Source: Equibacterium sp963662035
GTDB taxonomy: Bacteria > Bacteroidota > Bacteroidia > Bacteroidales > UBA932
DNA length: 9,600 nucleotides
Direction: 5' to 3'
NCBI GenBank assembly: GCA_963662035.1
Contig: CAVLDO010000033.1
Span: forward strand, 1 to 9,600
Below the pieces are notes generated by a model that was not told the origin of the DNA, made no database searches, and was given only the letters and a program-made list of their open reading frames with translations. Each line of letters starts with the position of its first letter. Position 1 is the first letter of the stretch. Shown piece by piece: positions 6,585-9,600 of the stretch. The position numbers and the translations under genes were made by a program.

Positions 6585-8255
6585 TTATTTCTGATCGAGA
6601 TAACTGATGCCGCTGTAATAGTCCACAATGCGGCGTTTGAGCTGATACTGAAGTTTTGCGTTCAGGCTCTCCGCCTCCGCCTTGAGGTAAGACGAGGCGG
6701 CGGTGTTGTATTCTATGCCGGAGATAAGCCCCTGCTCATATTTTTTTACGTTGATTTTCCAGGCTTCTTTCTGAGCTTCGGCGCGGCAGGACGCCTGACG
6801 CATTGCCGCCAGCGCACCGTCGCGATCCTGCAGGGCGCGTCGCACTTCGCTCTCAACATCGCGCAGCGCCTTCTTGTAGCTGTCGTCGGCCCGGCGGTAT
6901 TCGTTGCGCATTTTGGCCAGGCGGGTATGCTTTAAGAGGCGGTCGTAGATGGGAATGCTCAGGGCCAGCTCCAGGTATTCGCCCGAGTTGTTCTTGAACT
7001 GGGTCCAGAAGGGGGCCGTCACATAGCCTGAAAGGCCGGGGTAGGTGTAGTAGCTGGTGGACCATCCTCCGTAGAGCTGCAGCTTGGGCAGGAACTGCCA
7101 CTTGGCGGTGGAGAGGTTGCGCGCCGCGTTGTCAAGAGTGCCGCGGGCCTGTATCACTGCGGGCATATAGAGCTTGGCCCTGGATACAATCGCGTCAGCC
7201 TCGCTGCCGGTGGCGTACCCGGCCGGGCCTGTCGCCGCGCTGCCGGTGGTATTTAATGCCGCGCCGCCCGTTCCGCTTGCGGCCAGTTTGATTGTGCTGC
7301 TTGCGGCTTGGCTACTTGCTGCGAATGTCGCCGCGCCGCCGGTCTGGTTTCCGATCAGGGAACTTGTTCCGCTTGCGGCTTGGCTGCCCGCCCCGTTAGC
7401 GTTCAGACCGGTCGTTGGGCTGCCAGCCGTTTCCCCGGCCGGGCTTGTCGCCGCGCCGACTGCCTGGTTTACGTCAAGTGAGCTCATCCCGTTCCCCACA
7501 CGGCTGCCCGTTTCGTCTCCGTCCTCTTCACGACACTCTTCAAGCGCCGCCAGGCTCATATCAATCGTCAAAACAGAATCCACAGGGAAAAACATTACAT
7601 CTTCCAGGGTAATCTTTGCGCTCTGCAGCGAATTGCGCGCTGTCACCAGCTCGTACTCGCGGTCGCTGAGCTCCGCCTCCATCTGCACCACATCGGCATA
7701 CCCCTTAGCTCCCAGCTCCTCCTGTCTGCGCGCCAAAAGCAGCGCACGCTCGGCATTGTCCCTCTGCTTGGCGATAATCTCCACCAGCGAATTGTAATAC
7801 ACCACATTAAAGTAGGCCTCCATTGTCGCCAGACATACCTTGTCGCACTCCTGCTGCCTGGCCGAGTTGCCCATCATCAGCGAAGTGTTCGCTATCTTGA
7901 TGTTGTTTATGGCGGAGAAGCCGTTGAACAGAGTGATGCCGGCGTTTACCCCCATCCCTTTGTTGAGCGAAGTGGTGGTCACATAGGTGTTTGTCTCCGG
8001 GTCGATGGAACGGCCCCAGCGGTAATATTCGTAGGCACTGCCATCAACGCTCGGGGTGAACGCTTCCAGAATGGCGCTGCGCCTATCCAGCCTTGCATCG
8101 TCGACTTTTGAAAGTTGCTCGCGTACGCTCACCGAGCTGTTCACGGCATACTCCATACATTCCCGCAGCCCCATCGGCCTGTCCCCTTGCGCCGAGGCAC
8201 CCAGGGACAGACCTCCGATTGCGGCCGCACTCAATATCGTTTTCAACCAATTCAT
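6585..8255 (-). CDS. TolC-family outer-membrane channel protein with an octapeptide-repeat insertion
   Basis: Outer-membrane efflux/secretion channel, first gene of the operon with the HlyD-type adaptor. The signal peptide MNWLKTILSAAAIGGLSLGASAQ fits signal peptidase I cleavage after ASA, so I take the ATG at 8255 (556 aa) rather than an upstream in-frame start at 8348, which would bury the signal. The first TolC repeat covers ~25-240 (LRECMEYAV..., ITLFNGFSAINNI, long helices to LTIDMSLAALEE). The second covers ~355-556 (IVSRAKLYMPAVIQARGTLDNA, FLPKLQLYGGWSTSYY, LSIPIYDRLLKHTRLA, KYEQGLISGIEYNTA). Between them, ~241-354 is an Ala/Gly/Ser/Thr-rich insertion built on an 8-residue period, making the protein about 110 residues longer than common relatives. 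The domain is otherwise intact. Probably controlled by the adjacent two-component system. Confidence 0.93.
   Translation of the reverse strand: MNWLKTILSAAAIGGLSLGASAQGDRPMGLRECMEYAVNSSVSVREQLSKVDDARLDRRSAILEAFTPSVDGSAYEYYRWGRSIDPETNTYVTTTSLNKGMGVNAGITLFNGFSAINNIKIANTSLMMGNSARQQECDKVCLATMEAYFNVVYYNSLVEIIAKQRDNAERALLLARRQEELGAKGYADVVQMEAELSDREYELVTARNSLQSAKITLEDVMFFPVDSVLTIDMSLAALEECREEDGDETGSRVGNGMSSLDVNQAVGAATSPAGETAGSPTTGLNANGAGSQAASGTSSLIGNQTGGAATFAASSQAASSTIKLAASGTGGAALNTTGSAATGPAGYATGSEADAIVSRAKLYMPAVIQARGTLDNAARNLSTAKWQFLPKLQLYGGWSTSYYTYPGLSGYVTAPFWTQFKNNSGEYLELALSIPIYDRLLKHTRLAKMRNEYRRADDSYKKALRDVESEVRRALQDRDGALAAMRQASCRAEAQKEAWKINVKKYEQGLISGIEYNTAASSYLKAEAESLNAKLQYQLKRRIVDYYSGISYLDQK
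7195..7535 (-). repeat. In-frame 24-bp-based (8-residue) minisatellite inside the TolC-like gene
   Basis: Plus-strand GTCGCCGCGC recurs at 7231, 7327 and 7447 (offsets 96 and 120, both multiples of 24). GTTCCGCTTGCGG recurs at 7270 and 7366 (offset 96), and TTGCGGCTTGGCT at 7301 and 7373 (offset 72). In protein the octets line up as GSQAASGT, SSLIGNQT, GGAATFAA, SSQAASST, IKLAASGT, GGAALNTT, GSAATGPA. An earlier block SSLDVNQA VGAATSPA matches SSLIGNQT GGAATFAA 40 residues away. It falls at the junction of the two TolC structural repeats, normally a periplasmic equatorial loop. Confidence 0.8.
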
Positions 8256-8307
8256 AGTGCTCGTTTTCGTTTGTTCGCCCACAGTTGTATCCACTCGCGT
8301 GCCAAAA

Positions 8308-8350
8308 AGCACAATGAGCTGTGCTGTAACGAGTTGCCTCACTTGCACAG
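8308..8350 (-). promoter_or_regulatory. Possible attenuator in the tolC-like operon leader
   Basis: In minus-strand order: segment 1 CTGTGC (8350-8345), segment 2 AGCACAG (8325-8319), segment 3 TGTGCT (8313-8308), then a short T run. Segment 2 can pair with either 1 or 3. The 2:3 hairpin (6 bp, 6-nt loop) is followed by T residues, as in a weak intrinsic terminator, while the 1:2 pairing would prevent it. It lies between the candidate promoter and the start codon. The stems are short, so chance is possible. Confidence 0.3.
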
Positions 8351-8356
8351 TTTTGA

Positions 8357-8387
8357 CAGATGTAAAAAAACTTTACACCAATGTAAA
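8357..8387 (-). promoter_or_regulatory. Candidate promoter/operator of the tolC-hlyD operon with TTTACA/TGTAAA dyads
   Basis: Plus-strand half-sites TGTAAA (8361-8366), TTTACA (8372-8377) and TGTAAA (8382-8387) form two overlapping perfect dyads, TGTAAA-N5-TTTACA and TTTACA-N4-TGTAAA. On the minus strand TTTA (8387-8384), 19 nt, TACATCTG (8364-8357) is an imperfect -33/-7 promoter. The dyads therefore cover the promoter about 100-130 bp upstream of the ATG. They are candidate sites for the neighbouring response regulator or another factor. I found no convincing -24/-12 sigma-54 element here. Confidence 0.4.
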
Positions 8388-8787
8388 CCCACGGCTTCCG
8401 CCGCGCTCCCGGCCCCGGAAACTTGCACTATTTCTAGCCTCGAAGCGCGCCACATTACCGACTTTGTTTGCCGCCGCGTTCCCGGTTATGCTTATCTATT
8501 AGTTTACAGCCCTATAGCTCGCCACGTTTCCGGCATGGTTTGTCGGCAAGCTCTTGGCCACGGGGAGTTACCGCACTCCTACACCCGCTGCTCGCTTGGC
8601 TTGCCACCAAACTCCCGGCCAGGAGACTTTCCGCGTTCCTGACTTCGGTGACCGTTAAGCGATGCCATCTGCGCTGATAGCTGTTAGAACGGCCTGTTTC
8701 CCGGAATGCCATCAGGCGTGGACGGAACTGATTGTAATTCGCGAGTAAACTACGGAGAGTTCCCCGCGACTATGAGCCAAAGAGGCA
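8388..8787. other. Gene-free spacer upstream of the tolC operon
   Basis: No credible gene: open frames here lack protein character and overlap one another on both strands. Some weak internal repetition is visible on the plus strand, for example CGCCGCGTTCCCGG at 8472 and CGCCACGTTTCCGG at 8520, and GGCCACGGGGAGTTACCGCACTCCT at 8556 resembling GGCCAGGAGACTTTCCGCGTTCCT at 8617. These may be decayed units of the 51-mer family in reverse orientation. No tRNA, terminator or mobile-element end was recognised. Confidence 0.4.
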
Positions 8788-8828
8788 GCTCGCGCATCAG
8801 CGCTCCGCCTAAAGGGGCTTGGCGGGTA
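8788..8828. repeat. Extra copy of the hairpin left arm (105 bp before the intact hairpin)
   Basis: The 41-bp stretch starting GCTCGCGCATCAGCGCT is repeated at 8893-8933 with a single difference (C versus A at 8805/8910), an offset of 105 bp. Here it lacks the loop and right arm and runs directly into the unit that begins TTGGCGGGTACGATG. It looks like the scar of an unequal exchange at the edge of the 444-bp array. Confidence 0.75.
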
Positions 8829-8911
8829 CGATGTTGCCATACGTGCTGAAGAATTCGCGTGGATTAACCCTTTGTTGAAGGAGCTGGAGGCCGCTCGCGC
8901 ATCAGCGCTAC

Positions 8912-8962
8912 GCCTAAAGGGGCTTGGCGGGTAGAAAAAATACCCGCTACGCCCCTTTAGGC
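8912..8962. repeat. Long hairpin of the composite repeat, copy 1
   Basis: Left arm 8912-8933 and right arm 8941-8962 pair over 22 positions with two non-Watson-Crick positions. The loop is GAAAAAA (8934-8940). In plus-strand RNA one of these is a G-U wobble and the other a U/C mismatch. Outside the arms GCGCATCA (8898-8905) and TGATGC-type sequence near 8974-8979 could extend pairing with a bulge. The sequence is identical in copy 2. Confidence 0.85.
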
Positions 8963-9000
8963 ATCCGCGACTTTGATGCGCTAAGGCGATTATCCCCCGG

Positions 9001-9235
9001 CCGTGCCCAAAACGGGGCTCCACGGGCACGGAGTACGGCGAAATTCCCCGACCGTGCCCGAAACGGGGCTCCACGGGCACGGAGCACGGCGAAACTCCCA
9101 GGCCGTGCCCGAAACGGCACTCCACGGGCACGGAGCGCGGCGAAACTCCCAGGCGGTGCCCGAAACGGGGCTCCTCGGGCACGAAACGCAGCGAAACACA
9201 CTGGCCGTGCCCAAAACAGGGCTCTACGGGCACGG
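9001..9235. repeat. Tandem 51-bp dyad repeat, five units
   Basis: Units start at 9001, 9052, 9103, 9154 and 9205, each exactly 51 bp apart. Each holds CCGTGCCC, a 13-15-nt loop and GGGCACGG, then a spacer like GAGCGCGGCGAAACTCCC. Stems are well kept except unit four (9154), which has two mismatches at the base. The last unit ends after its hairpin. There are no unique spacers, so this is not a CRISPR array. Confidence 0.9.
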
Positions 9236-9355
9236 ACATAGATTGTCCCGTGAATTTCCAACTTGGCGGGGACGATGTTGCCATACGTGCCGAAGGATTC
9301 GCGTGGATAACCCCTTTGTTGAAGGAGCTGGATGCCGGCCGCGCATCAGCGCTAC

Positions 9356-9406
9356 GCCTAAAGGGGCTTGGCGGGTAGAAAAAATACCCGCTACGCCCCT
9401 TTAGGC
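9356..9406. repeat. Long hairpin of the composite repeat, copy 2
   Basis: Left arm 9356-9377, loop GAAAAAA 9378-9384, right arm 9385-9406. Identical to copy 1 over the arms and loop. Confidence 0.85.
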
Positions 9407-9444
9407 ATCCGCGACTTTGATGCGCTAAGGCAATTATCCACCGG

Positions 9445-9600
9445 CCGTGCCCAAAACGGGGCTCTACGGGCACGGAGTACGGCGAAACTCCCTGTCCGTG
9501 CCCAATACGGGCCTCCCTGGGCACGGGGCGCAGCGAAACTCCCCGGGCCGTGCCCGAAACGGGGCTCCACAGGCACGGAGCGCGGCGAGAAACCCCGGCC
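9445..9600. repeat. Tandem 51-bp dyad repeat, three units plus the start of a fourth
   Basis: Units start at 9445, 9496, 9548 and 9599, with steps of 51, 52 and 51 bp. The 52-bp step shifts frame. The unit at 9496 has stem ends A and T (CCGTGCCCA with TGGGCACGG) where other units have G and C, or an A-C mismatch. The array continues beyond the window. Confidence 0.88.

Larger units (their letters stand above)
8819..9262. repeat. 444-bp composite repeat, first full unit
   Basis: The unit runs from TTGGCGGGTACGATGTTGCC through the long hairpin (8912-8962) and linker to a 51-mer array, and restarts at 9263. Three independent landmarks give the same 444-bp offset: GGCGGG at 8821/9265, hairpin left arm at 8912/9356, first 51-mer at 9001/9445. 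The stretch about 8897-8988, which holds the hairpin, is essentially identical between the two units, whereas the flanks carry scattered substitutions. Several reading frames stay open through it, a by-product of GC richness and of periods divisible by three. Confidence 0.88.
9263..9600. repeat. 444-bp composite repeat, second unit, truncated by the window end
   Basis: Begins TTGGCGGGGACGATG and follows the first unit at a constant 444-bp offset, including the hairpin at 9356-9406. It reaches its own 51-mer array at 9445 and is still inside that array at the window end. Confidence 0.87.

Noticed and set aside
8289..8304. TGGCAC (minus strand, 8304-8299) as a sigma-54 -24 box
   Set aside because: The required GC at the -12 position is absent at correct spacing (the sequence there reads TGGAT).
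8256..8348. N-terminal extension of the TolC-like protein to the in-frame start at 8348
   Set aside because: It would place 31 residues before a textbook signal peptide, and it overlaps the putative leader structures.
9001..9235. CRISPR-like regular array
   Set aside because: The whole 51-bp unit is repeated; there are no unique spacers between conserved repeats and no cas genes.
8788..9406. Integron attC or insertion-sequence terminal inverted repeats
   Set aside because: No RYYYAAC/GTTRRRY core boxes, no transposase or integrase, and no visible target-site duplication at element edges.
9302..9441. DnaA-box-like TTATCCACG (9302-9310, minus) and TTATCCACC (9433-9441)
   Set aside because: Each is 8/9 to TTATCCACA, they are not kept in the other repeat copies, and there is no AT-rich unwinding region or replication gene nearby.
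8712..9524. 270-residue minus-strand open frame across the 444-bp repeats
   Set aside because: It starts at GTG inside a repeat and reads straight through hairpins and dyads; several other frames on both strands are open too because periods are divisible by three and the DNA is GC-rich. No domain is recognisable.

Overview
The window looks like chromosome of a GC-rich member of the Bacteroidota, probably Bacteroidales; an Alistipes/Rikenellaceae-like genome is my guess, not a proven call. Support comes from Bacteroidota-type promoters (TAnnTTTG at -7, TTTG at about -33), protein versions typical of that phylum (a lipoprotein YiiX-like amidase, an NtrC-type regulator paired with a one-TM PAS kinase, a TolC/HlyD pair), and weak Shine-Dalgarno signals. 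No transposase, phage gene, tRNA, rRNA or CRISPR array was found.

Layout. 1-568: repeat DNA. It starts inside a composite repeat (half of a long hairpin, then three 51-bp dyad units) and passes into a strongly decayed ~50-bp tandem array whose units also fold as hairpins. 552-1526 (-): a lipoprotein permuted NlpC/P60-type amidase carrying a 14-residue repeat insertion. 1588-2622 (+): an L-threonine aldolase, divergent from it. 2780-5310 (+): a two-gene operon with an ATGA overlap, encoding a sigma-54-type response regulator and its histidine kinase. 5317-8255 (-): a convergent two-gene operon encoding a TolC-like outer-membrane channel (first gene) and a HlyD-type adaptor (second). The TolC gene has a ~110-residue octapeptide-repeat insertion. 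8256-8787: a leader with possible operators and an attenuator-like fold, then DNA without recognisable genes. 8788-9600: the composite repeat again, as a 444-bp higher-order tandem repeat that runs off the window.

How the genes fit together. The regulator/kinase pair most likely controls the neighbouring TolC-HlyD export operon, an arrangement common in Bacteroidota. The inner-membrane ABC permease that normally completes such a pump is absent, and the HlyD gene ends 6 bp from the convergent kinase gene, so there is no room for it in the operon. The amidase and aldolase appear to be unrelated neighbours.

The most unusual content is the repeat biology. The ~8.6-kb gene block is flanked in direct orientation by the same hairpin-plus-51-mer repeat family. 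Separately, two exported proteins have internal in-frame minisatellite expansions placed between conserved parts of their domains.
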